DNA from: Porphyromonadaceae bacterium UBA7207
GTDB lineage: Bacteria; Bacteroidota; Bacteroidia; Bacteroidales; Muribaculaceae
Assembly: GCA_002490635.1 (NCBI GenBank)
Contig: DKUJ01000042.1
Span: forward strand, 10,913-74,912
Length of the DNA: 64,000 nucleotides
Reading direction: 5' to 3'
The position numbers and the translations under genes are program-made. The notes under the pieces are model-generated. The model had not been told where the DNA came from, did not search any database, and was given only the letters and a program-made list of their open reading frames with translations. Shown here piece by piece: positions 46,998-54,701 of this stretch. Every line of letters begins with the position of its first letter. Positions within the stretch are counted from its first letter, which is position 1.

Positions 46998-47015
46998 TCG
47001 TACATTTTTGTACGA
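46998..47015 (-). promoter_or_regulatory. Palindrome in the uvrB leader
   Basis: TCGTACA (46998-47004) and TGTACGA (47009-47015) are 7-bp inverted repeats around TTTT, placed just downstream of the predicted uvrB transcription start and 23 nt before the ATG. It could be a repressor operator (an SOS-type site is tempting for uvrB) or a small leader hairpin. Confidence 0.5.
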
Positions 47016-47027
47016 CCTCTTAACTTA

Positions 47028-47057
47028 CAAAGTTAGGCAATTTTTCCGGATTGTCAA
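47028..47057 (-). promoter_or_regulatory. uvrB promoter
   Basis: On the minus strand TTG (47057-47055), a 19-nt spacer and TAACTTTG (47035-47028). The transcript would start near 47022, leaving a leader of about 48 nt. Confidence 0.78.
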
Positions 47058-47065
47058 GCTGCAGG

Positions 47066-47470
47066 TCAGAACGGATTCCAGGCGTGGTAGGCCGGCATGT
47101 TCCGGACCACAGCCCAGAGGCAATACAGTGCTATATAGACCAGCAGGGCGGTGCGGTTGAGCAGATGGGAATATATCCAGTCGGCCACGTTCCCTTTGAA
47201 GGCCGAGGCAATGGCGGCGGCCGCGAGGTAGGGCAGGGCTACAACCATAAATGGGTTATAGGCCAGAGCAATGCGGAAATTGCCGTGCAGTGCTGCGTGG
47301 ATGGCGCGCTGCGCTCCGCACGACGGGCAGTCCCAGCCGGTGAGGAGCTTGAAGGAGCATTTGGGAAACCAGCCGCATTCGGCGGGGCTGAAGGCGAAAT
47401 AGACGCACAGAAGGCCGATGCCGGCGACAATGGCCAAGGCAATCAGCCCTCTGCGGTGTTTTGCTGTCAC
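47066..47470 (-). CDS. DUF2752 membrane protein, GTG start
   Basis: Small membrane protein of 134 aa. The conserved motif CSFKLLTGWDCPSCGAQRAIHA (split here as FKLLTGWDCPSCGAQ then RAIHAALHG) defines DUF2752. Hydrophobic helices lie at about 8-25, 60-80 and 95-118. There is no ATG at the right place; GTG at 47470 gives MTAKHRRGLIALAI and lies 8 nt after the stop of the GYF/CD225 gene, so it is chosen. DUF2752 proteins are frequently encoded next to CD225 or TM2-like proteins in Bacteroidota, as here. Function is unknown; the Cys pairs could bind metal. Confidence 0.82.
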   Translation of the reverse strand: MTAKHRRGLIALAIVAGIGLLCVYFAFSPAECGWFPKCSFKLLTGWDCPSCGAQRAIHAALHGNFRIALAYNPFMVVALPYLAAAAIASAFKGNVADWIYSHLLNRTALLVYIALYCLWAVVRNMPAYHAWNPF

Positions 47471-47478
47471 AGCTGTGT

Positions 47479-48291
47479 TCAGCTGTTTATTACCCCGAGG
47501 ATGCCGTATATGAAGCCTACGACAATGCCGACGCAAGCCGATATTATGGCATAGGTTTTGGCGTTCTCCGAATTGCGCATGGCCCCCGAATAGTCGCCAC
47601 GGTTCCATGCCGAGTCGACTTGCGACGAGTAGTATATGCCCACAGCGCCTACAGGGATGCAGCATAGCACGGTGGAAAGGATTGTCCACACCAGATAGTT
47701 GTAGGGTTTGCGCATGCCTGGCCCCGGGTTGTTCTGGAATCCGGGATTCACAGGTCCTTGCTGGCCCGGCATTCCTGGCTGAGGCTGTTGCCATCCGGCA
47801 GGCATTCCAGGCCGCTGCTGCTGCCATGCTGCCGGTTGCTGGGGTTGCTGGGGCTGCTGGGGCTGCTGGGGCTGTTGCCATGTTCCGGGCTGTTGTGGCT
47901 GCCAGGCTCTTGGCTGTTGCGGTTGCTGAGGCCATGCGCCGGGCTGCTGTGCGCCGGGCTGTTGCTGGCCCCATGTGGTTCGCGGCTGCTGGGCCTGTGG
48001 TTGCTGAGGCTGCCATTGGGTATTCGCACCCGAGGCGGCCGGGTTGATTGGTGTTGTGGCGGCTCCTGCCTGTATTGGCGGATTCTGTCCGATGGGCTGC
48101 GTTGTGTTGCTCTGGGGCTGCGGAGCGAAGAGCACTGCCAGTTCGGCAACCTCACATGCTTTCTTCCAGTTGTCGCCCATGCCTTCGCACCATACGTAGG
48201 TTTGTGGCGTGATTCCATGCTGTCGCAGGTTCTCGCCGGGGAAGGGTCCGGACTGTTTGCCGGAGCCATCTATGATATAGTATGCTTTCAT
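47479..48291 (-). CDS. GYF_2 - PQ-rich linker - CD225/dispanin membrane protein
   Basis: Membrane protein of 270 aa with three parts. Residues 1-50 are a GYF_2 domain (YYIIDGSGKQSGPFPGENL, WCEGMGDNWKKACEV). Residues about 55-190 are low-complexity linker with repeated QQPQ and GxWQ units. Residues about 195-270 are a CD225-like pair of helices: YLVWTILSTVLCCIPVGAVG, the loop IYYSSQVDSAWNRGDYSGAMRNSENAK, and YAIISACVGIVVGFIYGILG. ATG 48291 sits at the GYF start, 16-17 nt behind the predicted mRNA 5' end. Biological role is unknown; bacterial GYF/CD225 fusions are common in Bacteroidota and may be envelope-associated adaptors. Confidence 0.88.
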   Translation of the reverse strand: MKAYYIIDGSGKQSGPFPGENLRQHGITPQTYVWCEGMGDNWKKACEVAELAVLFAPQPQSNTTQPIGQNPPIQAGAATTPINPAASGANTQWQPQQPQAQQPRTTWGQQQPGAQQPGAWPQQPQQPRAWQPQQPGTWQQPQQPQQPQQPQQPAAWQQQRPGMPAGWQQPQPGMPGQQGPVNPGFQNNPGPGMRKPYNYLVWTILSTVLCCIPVGAVGIYYSSQVDSAWNRGDYSGAMRNSENAKTYAIISACVGIVVGFIYGILGVINS

Positions 48292-48314
48292 CGTGGTAGT
48301 GGTCTTTTGTTTTG

Positions 48315-48344
48315 CAAAATTAGCAAAGATGCCGCTAATTGCAA
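48315..48344 (-). promoter_or_regulatory. Promoter of the GYF/CD225-DUF2752 operon
   Basis: On the minus strand TTG (48344-48342), a 19-nt spacer and TAATTTTG (48322-48315). The -33 element lies inside the hairpin at 48328-48352. Confidence 0.75.
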
Positions 48345-48352
48345 GCGGCATC
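48328..48352 (-). terminator. Hairpin after the IMPACT gene, overlapping the next promoter
   Basis: GATGCCGCT (48328-48336) pairs perfectly with AGCGGCATC (48344-48352), 7-nt loop. On the minus strand it is followed by TTTGC. It lies 49 nt past the IMPACT stop and overlaps the promoter of the following gene. Confidence 0.65.
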
Positions 48353-48400
48353 TGTAAAATCTTCAGCTTACAGTCGTAAACACAAGGACTGTGGATTTGT

Positions 48401-48994
48401 TCAGGAGAAACAGAGTCCTTCTACGTCGGCGAGCATGGAATGCAGGCGTCCGGCATCGTCGGCGCGGATGCTCAGTGTCATGGAGCAGAGATTGTCGAAT
48501 GTCTGTGAGGTAATCTGCGCTCCGCTTACCTTCACTGCTTTCATCACACCGTTCATCGCTATATATGGAAACGAGAATTCCACGGTTTCCATGGCATGGC
48601 ATTCAAGCCTGCCTGCCTCTTCGAGCGCGAGCCTGGCGGCCTGGCGGTATGCGGCTATCAGCCCCGAAGTACCCAGTTTTATGCCGCCGAAGTAACGGAC
48701 CACCACAACAATCACATCGGTGAGCTCCAGGGAGTTTATCTGCCCGAGGATGGGTTTTCCGGCAGTGCCGGAAGGCTCGCCGTTGTCGTTGCTCATAAAC
48801 TGCGAGCGGTCGGCACCAAGCATGTACGCCCAGCACACATGGCGGGCGTCGAAGTATTTTTTCTGCATTTCGGCCACCACAGCCTTTGCCTCCGCCGCCG
48901 ATTCGACATGTCGGGCGAAGGCCAGAAATTTGCTCATCTTCTCCTTGAAGACGGCTTCGGCGGCAGAGGCTATGGTGTGATAGGTATCGGCCAC
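48401..48994 (-). CDS. IMPACT/YigZ family protein, GTG start
   Basis: Conserved protein of 197 aa related to YigZ and eukaryotic IMPACT, a ribosome- or translation-associated family without a defined reaction. The N-terminal domain has FKEKMSKFLAFARHVES, ARHVCWAYMLGADRSQFMSNDNGEPSGTAG split by the family signature NDNGEPSGTAGKPILGQI, then VVVVRYFGGIKLGTSGLIAAY. A C-terminal DUF1949-like domain follows. No ATG fits; GTG 48994 gives MADTYHTIASAAE and lies 2 nt after the cydB stop, so it is translationally linked to the oxidase genes. Confidence 0.92.
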   Translation of the reverse strand: MADTYHTIASAAEAVFKEKMSKFLAFARHVESAAEAKAVVAEMQKKYFDARHVCWAYMLGADRSQFMSNDNGEPSGTAGKPILGQINSLELTDVIVVVVRYFGGIKLGTSGLIAAYRQAARLALEEAGRLECHAMETVEFSFPYIAMNGVMKAVKVSGAQITSQTFDNLCSMTLSIRADDAGRLHSMLADVEGLCFS

Positions 48995-48996
48995 GT

Positions 48997-50133
48997 TTAG
49001 TACTGGTGCGGCTCTTCGGCCATCTCTGTTTCGGTGATGGGCTTGGCGTTCATCTTCGCCCATACATATACTATATATGCAAGGACAAACGGAATCAGCA
49101 CCGACACATAGCTCATGGTTCTGAGGGTGAACAGACTCGAGGAGCTGTTTGCTATCGACAGCGAGGACGACGGGTCGGTTACGGATGGCAGGTAGGCGGT
49201 GCCGGCATATCCGGCGATGAGGAACAGCACCAGCACCACAGCGGCGGTGCCAATGCCGGCCCACCATATTCCACAGCGCCAGCCACGGCAGAACGCCGTG
49301 CGGAATATTCCGTAGAGCACTGCCAGCACGCCAGCCAGGAATATGGCTGCCGCCCACCACATTCCCAGGAGGTTGTGGAGGTAGATGTTGGGTTCTTCCA
49401 CGGCCTGGCCGCCAATGAAGCGCACGCCGCCCTGCAGCATTAGCACCACCACAAAGGCCACGAACAGCACGGCGAAAACAAGTCCGTTTGCCAGAACCTG
49501 GCGCCGCATGCGTTCGGAGAGAGCAGTGTCGGCTATGTTGTTGATGAAGTACATGGCGCCGAGGGTTCTTGCCAGGAAGAACACGGCGAAGCCGAGAAGC
49601 AGGTTTTTCCAGCAGGCGATGGCTTCAAGACCATGGGTCGGCGCCCACCGGGAAATTACCGGAGATGCCGGGTCGAGCAGGCTGGAACGCTGCACGGTGA
49701 AATCGGCGCCGAAGAAGAACGTGCCTACGGCCACGCCAAGGAGAGTGCAGCCCACAATGCCGTTGAACATCAGCAGGCCGTCGTAGAATCGGGTTCCGTA
49801 GAGGTTGCCGTTCTTGCGGCGGAATTCGTAGCTGAATGCCTGCACCACGAAGCTGAGCAGGATAAGCATCCACAGCCAGTAGGCTCCGCCGAAGCTTGTG
49901 GAGTAGAACAGGGGAAATGAAGCGAAGAAGGCTCCGCCGAAGACCACCAGAGTGGTGAAGGTGAGTTCCCATTTGCGGCCGAGGGAGTTCACCATCATCT
50001 GGCGCTGTGCCAGGGAGCTTTTTCCGTAGAGAAGAGTCTGTCCGCCCTGGACGAACAGCAGGAACACGAGAGCCGCGCCCAGCACGGCGATGAGCAGCCA
50101 CCAGTAGGCTTGCAGGTTTTCGATATTATTCAT
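48997..50133 (-). CDS. cydB: Cytochrome bd quinol oxidase subunit II
   Basis: Membrane subunit of the bd-type terminal oxidase, 378 aa with nine or so hydrophobic helices. The start YWWLLIAVLGAALVFLLFVQ with the conserved GGQTLLYG, FYSTSFGGAYWLWMLILLSF, and QAFSYEFRRKNGN are typical. It lies 3 nt behind cydA. Together they oxidise quinol and reduce oxygen with high affinity, allowing nanaerobic growth and oxygen scavenging. The C-terminal end EEPHQY is followed almost at once by the IMPACT gene. Confidence 0.95.
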   Translation of the reverse strand: MNNIENLQAYWWLLIAVLGAALVFLLFVQGGQTLLYGKSSLAQRQMMVNSLGRKWELTFTTLVVFGGAFFASFPLFYSTSFGGAYWLWMLILLSFVVQAFSYEFRRKNGNLYGTRFYDGLLMFNGIVGCTLLGVAVGTFFFGADFTVQRSSLLDPASPVISRWAPTHGLEAIACWKNLLLGFAVFFLARTLGAMYFINNIADTALSERMRRQVLANGLVFAVLFVAFVVVLMLQGGVRFIGGQAVEEPNIYLHNLLGMWWAAAIFLAGVLAVLYGIFRTAFCRGWRCGIWWAGIGTAAVVLVLFLIAGYAGTAYLPSVTDPSSSLSIANSSSSLFTLRTMSYVSVLIPFVLAYIVYVWAKMNAKPITETEMAEEPHQY

Positions 50134-50136
50134 GGC

Positions 50137-51708
50137 TCAGACGTGTTTGGCGGTTTCGATATCGGATCTGGATGCTTTTGAGATGTAGCGGGTCATGATG
50201 CTGATTTCAGCAACAAGCAGTCCGGTGAACACAACGGCGAAAATCCAGAACGTGGTCTGCACCGATGCGGAGGATATGTCGGATATGGCTGCACCGGTAG
50301 GCATGAGGTTCTGGATAACCCATGGCTGACGGCCTACTTCGGCTACTATCCAGCCGGCCTGGCTTACGAGGTACACAACCACCAGCGACAGGAATCCCAG
50401 CCAGTGCATCCAGCGGTAGCCGAGCAGTGCGGGCTTGCGGATGGCCGCGAACAGCAGTGTGGCGAACAGAACGACCAGCAGGCCTGCACCGAGCACCATC
50501 ACATGGAAGGAATAGAAGGTGAGGCCTACGGGAGGAACGGCGTCGTCGGGGCTTTCAAGATAGCCATAGCCGAAATTGGGGAAGTAGGTGCTTATGTCGG
50601 CTTCGGCTTCGGCCATGGCTGTGCTGTCGCCGGCCTCGCGAGCCTGCGAGTAGCGTGTCAGGGCCTGGCGCGCGAGAACGCCCATTTCCATGCGTTGGGA
50701 GTAAGGGGGCGCCATTGCAGGCTGTTCACCGCCGGAGCGTTCGCGGCCGGCCAGGAGATCTTCGATGCCCGGTACGTAGCTGGTGGTGCTGCCGTCGATC
50801 ATCAGCGACAGGCCATAAGGAATGTCGATGGAGAATTTCATGGGGTCGGCGCCGGCGGCGATGGCCTCGGGGCTGTTGAGGATGCCGAAAGCTACCAGTG
50901 GCACTCCGTTGCCGCCGGTGTAGAGGCCTTCCATGGCGGCGAGTTTCATGGGCTGCACGCGGGCTACCTGAACGGCCGAGCCGTGTCCGGTCCAGCATGT
51001 CAGCAACAGGCCGGCAGTGCCTACCCAGCCGCCTATCCTGATGGATTTGCGGGCAGCGTCGGCGTTGCGGCCTCTGGCGAGCAGCCAGCAGCTCACGGCA
51101 AGCACAAAGGCTCCGGCGAGCGCCCAGCCGCTGGTTACGGCATGGAAGAATTTATTCATCGACACCGGGTTGAAAGCCACGGCCCAGAAGTCGGTCATGA
51201 CGTTTCTCATCTGAGCCGGGTCGAAGGTCATGCCCACAGGGTTCTGCATCCATGCGTTGGCAACGAGAATCCACAGCGCCGAAAGGCTCACGCCTATGGC
51301 GGTGAGCCAGGTGGATGCCAGGTGGAAACGGCGGCTGACTTTGTTCCAGCCGAAGAACATCACGGCAACGAAAGTGGCTTCCATGAAAAACGCCACTATG
51401 CCTTCGATGGCCAGAGGTGCTCCGAAGATGTCGCCTACGAACCAGCTGTAGTTGCTCCAGTTTGTGCCGAACTCGAATTCGAGGATTATGCCAGTGGCCA
51501 CGCCACAAGCGAAATTGATGCCGAAAAGAGTCATCCAGAATTTGGTAATGTTGCGCCAGCGGGTGTCGCCGGTGCGCACGTAGATGCTCTCCATGATTGC
51601 CACAATCAGCGACAGGCCGATTGTGAGGGGTACGAATAGCCAGTGGTACATGGCAGTCATGGCGAACTGCGCCCTCGACCAGTCGACTACTCCAAGAAGG
51701 TCGTTCAT
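50137..51708 (-). CDS. cydA: Cytochrome bd quinol oxidase subunit I
   Basis: Haem-bearing subunit of cytochrome bd oxidase, 523 aa. The haem b595 ligand region is RAQFAMTAMYHWLFVPLTIG (His22); WSRAQF and GRQPWVIQNLMPTG are CydA signatures; a Met/Ser-containing SGWALAGAFVLAVSCWLLA helix and the Q-loop region around GLTFYSFHVMVLGAGL follow. The Q-loop insertion is of the short type. Hydrophobic helices match the usual nine-helix topology. Preceded by DUF4492 (18-nt gap) and followed by cydB. Confidence 0.96.
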   Translation of the reverse strand: MNDLLGVVDWSRAQFAMTAMYHWLFVPLTIGLSLIVAIMESIYVRTGDTRWRNITKFWMTLFGINFACGVATGIILEFEFGTNWSNYSWFVGDIFGAPLAIEGIVAFFMEATFVAVMFFGWNKVSRRFHLASTWLTAIGVSLSALWILVANAWMQNPVGMTFDPAQMRNVMTDFWAVAFNPVSMNKFFHAVTSGWALAGAFVLAVSCWLLARGRNADAARKSIRIGGWVGTAGLLLTCWTGHGSAVQVARVQPMKLAAMEGLYTGGNGVPLVAFGILNSPEAIAAGADPMKFSIDIPYGLSLMIDGSTTSYVPGIEDLLAGRERSGGEQPAMAPPYSQRMEMGVLARQALTRYSQAREAGDSTAMAEAEADISTYFPNFGYGYLESPDDAVPPVGLTFYSFHVMVLGAGLLVVLFATLLFAAIRKPALLGYRWMHWLGFLSLVVVYLVSQAGWIVAEVGRQPWVIQNLMPTGAAISDISSASVQTTFWIFAVVFTGLLVAEISIMTRYISKASRSDIETAKHV

Positions 51709-51726
51709 CGGATTATTGGATTTTGA

Positions 51727-52002
51727 TTATTGGGATTCAAGGTTTGTCCATGGGGTGCCCGATGGTGATTCCGTGTCGGGAGCCGCCTGCAGGGCGCTTC
51801 GCACGGCATCGGCGCGTTCGGCATCGGTGGCGTAGTTTTCGTTGAGTATGTCGGGGAAGAAAAAGAGCTTAAGCACAAGGAAGAAGATGGCCAGTTTTAT
51901 GGCAATCATAAGCCACAGTTTCCTTCCTATAGTCATGGAACGAAAGCCGTCGACATAGAGGTCGACGGCTTTCGCCACGAAATTTTTCTTTTGTGTCGCC
52001 AT
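51727..52002 (-). CDS. DUF4492 small protein associated with cytochrome bd oxidase
   Basis: Protein of 91 aa. DUF4492 signature AVDLYVDGFRSMTIGRKLW is followed by one hydrophobic helix LMIAIKLAIFFLVLKLFFFP and the conserved DILNENY. The tail after residue 70 is Ala/Asp/Ser-rich and probably disordered. It is placed directly before cydA with an 18-nt gap. In Bacteroidota this gene typically precedes cydAB; by analogy with CydX/CydZ-type small subunits it may be an assembly or accessory subunit, which is inference. Confidence 0.9.
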   Translation of the reverse strand: MATQKKNFVAKAVDLYVDGFRSMTIGRKLWLMIAIKLAIFFLVLKLFFFPDILNENYATDAERADAVRSALQAAPDTESPSGTPWTNLESQ

Positions 52003-52017
52003 AACAGCGATAGCCTG

Positions 52018-52728
52018 TTATCTTGCGCTCAGAGTGCCTTCCTGCGCCTGGCGGATCATGTTGGCGTCGGCGGTGATGTATATTTCGACGCGGCGGTTCT
52101 GGGCACGTCCGGCAGCGGTTTCATTGGAGGCCACATAGTCGGCCATAGGGATGCCCTGTGCCGAGAGGCGTGTGGGCGACACCCCGCTGTTGGCCAGGAA
52201 GCTCATCACGGCGTCGGCGCGCTCGCCCGAAAGGCGCTGGTTCACGGCGAAAGAGCCGGTGTTGTCGGTGAAGCCGTAGATTTGCACGTTTGTGTCGGGG
52301 TTGTTCTTCAGCGAGTTGGCGAAGCGGGCCAGGTCGGCCTGTGCCTGGGGGCTGAGGGTGTATTTGCCGGTGGGGAAGAGTATGCCTCCCTCGAATGTTA
52401 CCTTGATGGCCTGGAGACCGTTCTGGTCGGTGGTTTTCTCCACGGTTGCCTGTTTGCCGAGTTCTTCTTCAAGCTCGCGCTGTTGCTTGTCCATGCGGTT
52501 TCCGATGAGCGCTCCGGCTCCTGCGCCGACAGCCGCGCCGATGGCACTGCCTATGCCCGCGCCTTTGCCGCCGCCGATGAGAGCGCCCAGACCTGCGCCG
52601 AGAGCGGCACCGCCGCCACCGCCGATAAGGGCGCCTTTACCTGTTTTAGTGAACGAGGAGCATGAGGTCTGACCTACAGTCATTGTGCCGGCTATAAGTG
52701 CCAGGCAAGCTATTTTGAAGAGTTTCAT
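52018..52728 (-). CDS. OmpA-family lipoprotein with glycine zipper
   Basis: Outer-membrane lipoprotein of 236 aa. The lipobox is GQTSC (Cys23). Residues about 30-78 are a glycine-zipper membrane segment (GGGGGAALGAGLGALIGGG). A short coiled-coil-like KQQRELEEELGKQ precedes the OmpA C-terminal domain (about 105-225) with FPTGKYTLSPQAQADLARFA, IYGFTDNTGSFAVNQRLSGE, LSAQGIP and NRRVEIYI, the peptidoglycan (DAP)-binding module. Related to YiaD. It has its own promoter and lies 15 nt upstream of DUF4492, so read-through into the cyd operon is possible. Confidence 0.93.
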   Translation of the reverse strand: MKLFKIACLALIAGTMTVGQTSCSSFTKTGKGALIGGGGGAALGAGLGALIGGGKGAGIGSAIGAAVGAGAGALIGNRMDKQQRELEEELGKQATVEKTTDQNGLQAIKVTFEGGILFPTGKYTLSPQAQADLARFANSLKNNPDTNVQIYGFTDNTGSFAVNQRLSGERADAVMSFLANSGVSPTRLSAQGIPMADYVASNETAAGRAQNRRVEIYITADANMIRQAQEGTLSAR

Positions 52729-52855
52729 ATTCGGAATGTGTTTTGTGTTAGAAAATTAGAAATCGTTGATTCTGCATTTCCTGTCCGGTGGATGAGCGTG
52801 ACATATGTCGGCGGCAGTTTCCGCGGTAAGGGAATGTTGTGTAATTTTCTACGTT

Positions 52856-52885
52856 CAAAAATACTCAAGAGTTTTGCACCGGCAA
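52856..52885 (-). promoter_or_regulatory. Promoter of the OmpA-like gene
   Basis: On the minus strand TTG (52885-52883), a 19-nt spacer and TATTTTTG (52863-52856). The leader to the start codon at 52728 would be about 120 nt. It overlaps the divergent promoter of the DMT transporter. Confidence 0.72.
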
Positions 52886-52903
52886 AAAAATTAACTAATT
52901 TTG
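52874..52903 (+). promoter_or_regulatory. Promoter of the DMT transporter gene
   Basis: TTG (52874-52876), a 19-nt spacer and TAATTTTG (52896-52903). It leaves a leader of about 22 nt before ATG 52930. Confidence 0.78.
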
Positions 52904-52929
52904 TATCTGAAACTATCACGGCATCATCC

Positions 52930-53886
52930 ATGAAAAGCATCAAACCCGGCATCCGCCAACCACGCGCCGCCATAGCCGGCCATCTCGCGGCCCTTGCGGC
53001 CGTGGCCATGTGGGGATATTCGTTCGTTTCCTCGAGAGAATTGCTTATCAATGAACTGGGGCCGGTGCAGATTTATGTGCTCCGCTTCCTGCTGGCCTAT
53101 TTCGTGGTGCTGTGCATCTGCCACAAGCGCCTGTTCGCCTCCACGCTCACCGACGAACTTCTCATGATGCTTTGCGGCCTCACCAGCGGTTCGCTCTATT
53201 TTATTGCCGAGAACACTGCGCTGCAGTACACGCTGGCCACCAATGTTTCGCTGCTCACGTCGATGTCGCCGCTTATCACCGCCATAGTGCTTGGTCTGTT
53301 CTACAAGAACGAGACTCTCGGCATCGGCACATGGATAGGCAGCGTGCTGGCGGTGATGGGTGTGGTGTGTGTGGTGTTCAACAGTTCCACAAACTTCGAG
53401 GTCAATCCGCTTGGCGATTTTCTTTCGCTTGCCGCAGCTTTCAGCTGGACGGTGTATTCGTTGATTCTCCGCAAGATAAGCGCAGGCTACGATGTGTGGT
53501 TCATTACCCGTAAGACATTTTTCTACGGTCTGTTGACATCCTTGCCTTTCCTGGCTTTCGAGCCTTGGCCCGCCGACTTTGGCGCCATTATCGGGCGCGG
53601 GGAGGTTATATGCAACCTGCTGTTTCTCGGACTTGGCGCTTCCACCACGGGATATCTCCTGTGGGCGTTTTCGGTGCGCAATATAGGTGCGCTGAAGGCC
53701 AACAACTACATGTATTTCCAGAGTATCTTCACTCTTGTGGTAGCCTATCTGGTGCTTGGCGAGAAAATCACACTGATTGGTGTCACAGGCATCATACTCA
53801 TAGTCGGCGGCCTTTGGGTGGGCGACAACATCAATGCGCTTATCGACAAGCGCAAGGGAGCCAGATTGCAGGACAGCGACATATAG
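52930..53886 (+). CDS. EamA-family DMT transporter
   Basis: Inner-membrane transporter of 318 aa with ten hydrophobic helices in two EamA repeats. The first repeat begins ALAAVAMWGYSFVSSRELL, with ENTALQYTLATNVSLLTSMSP as the conserved helix 4 region; the second begins GDFLSLAAAFSWTVYSLILRK and ends SIFTLVVAYLVLGEKITLIG and ILIVGGLWVG. Substrate is not predictable; amino-acid, nucleoside or metabolite export are typical for the family. ATG 52930 is the first start after the promoter; the in-frame upstream extension is non-hydrophobic and pre-promoter. Confidence 0.92.
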   Translation: MKSIKPGIRQPRAAIAGHLAALAAVAMWGYSFVSSRELLINELGPVQIYVLRFLLAYFVVLCICHKRLFASTLTDELLMMLCGLTSGSLYFIAENTALQYTLATNVSLLTSMSPLITAIVLGLFYKNETLGIGTWIGSVLAVMGVVCVVFNSSTNFEVNPLGDFLSLAAAFSWTVYSLILRKISAGYDVWFITRKTFFYGLLTSLPFLAFEPWPADFGAIIGRGEVICNLLFLGLGASTTGYLLWAFSVRNIGALKANNYMYFQSIFTLVVAYLVLGEKITLIGVTGIILIVGGLWVGDNINALIDKRKGARLQDSDI

Positions 53887-53945
53887 CCCTGCGCGGGACT
53901 TTTCAGCCACGACAATCCTGATATATAGTTTCCCCTGGCGGTTTG

Positions 53946-53977
53946 TTTGGATAATTTGAGCAACCGTCGTAATTTTG
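53946..53977 (+). promoter_or_regulatory. Promoter of the small secreted protein gene
   Basis: TTTG (53946-53949), a 20-nt spacer and TAATTTTG (53970-53977). The leader would be about 35 nt. Confidence 0.72.
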
Positions 53978-54017
53978 CAATAGAATAACAACAAACCAAA
54001 TACAATATTCCAATCCT

Positions 54018-54476
54018 ATGAAACGTATCTTGTTAAGCTTGTTTGTGGCCATAATCGGACTCGGTGCCGTGGCAGAGGACGATGTTACTGGAAATGCCCG
54101 CAGCATGCGCACGCAGATAGTGAACTATATCCGCAACGAAGGCTACAATCCGAGTGTCGACGACGATGGCGACATAATGTTCCGCTACGAAGGCGACAAC
54201 TACTACATCCAGTGCCAGAACTACGGTGAAGAGGTGTATGTGCGCACATTCTCCGACATGAGCACCGACGAAAGCCCCATCAACCGTGTGCGACGTGCCG
54301 CCGACTTCGGCCAGAACGAATACAAATTCGTGCGCGTGCTGGTTCTCGACGGTTTCATCCGCACGGAATGCGTCGTGTCGATCAACACGCTCTCGGAATA
54401 CAAGCGTCGTTTCCGGTCCTACCTCACCATTATCCAGGAGGTGGAGAAGGAAATCAAGAACAATTACAACGATTAG
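54018..54476 (+). CDS. Small secreted protein, possible YbjN-like fold
   Basis: Exported protein of 152 aa with a signal peptide MKRILLSLFVAIIGLGAVAE. The mature part starts with a helix (NARSMRTQIVNYIRNEGY), followed by strands DDDGDIMFRYEGDNYYIQC and VYVRTFSD, a middle helix and FVRVLVLDGFIRTECVVSIN, then a final helix RRFRSYLTIIQEVEKEIKNN. This helix-strand order resembles YbjN/type III chaperone-like proteins, but I do not recognise a family with confidence. It has its own promoter and is monocistronic. Confidence 0.75.
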   Translation: MKRILLSLFVAIIGLGAVAEDDVTGNARSMRTQIVNYIRNEGYNPSVDDDGDIMFRYEGDNYYIQCQNYGEEVYVRTFSDMSTDESPINRVRRAADFGQNEYKFVRVLVLDGFIRTECVVSINTLSEYKRRFRSYLTIIQEVEKEIKNNYND

Positions 54477-54658
54477 CAGATACAGCCCGCCTCCTTCCTC
54501 GGCGACTGTAGCCGGCGCCAGGGCACTAATGCCGCCGAAGTGCCTGCGCTCTGAGTTACTGCATATTATATCGCGTCATTCGGAACCGTAGACAATGCCT
54601 CATGCATACGGAGGAGGGTATCGCCCGTGGTTAATGTATGTTAAAACAAGTGGTGCGA

Positions 54659-54691
54659 TTTGGCGGTTTCGTGTGTTTGTGTTTAACTTTG
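54659..54691 (+). promoter_or_regulatory. tRNA-Glu promoter
   Basis: TTTG (54659-54662), a 21-nt spacer and TAACTTTG (54684-54691), 10 nt before the mature tRNA 5' end. Confidence 0.65.
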
Positions 54692-54701
54692 CAGTGCAAA
54701 T

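Noticed and set aside
47790..48000. Short repeats resembling a CRISPR or minisatellite array
   Set aside because: They are in-frame codons for a proline/glutamine-rich linker of the GYF/CD225 protein; there are no regular spacers and no cas genes.
47066..48016. A 316-codon reading of the DUF2752 frame starting from an ATG at 48016
   Set aside because: The first 180 codons are the shadow of the GYF/CD225 gene; GTG 47470 just after that gene's stop fits the domain length.
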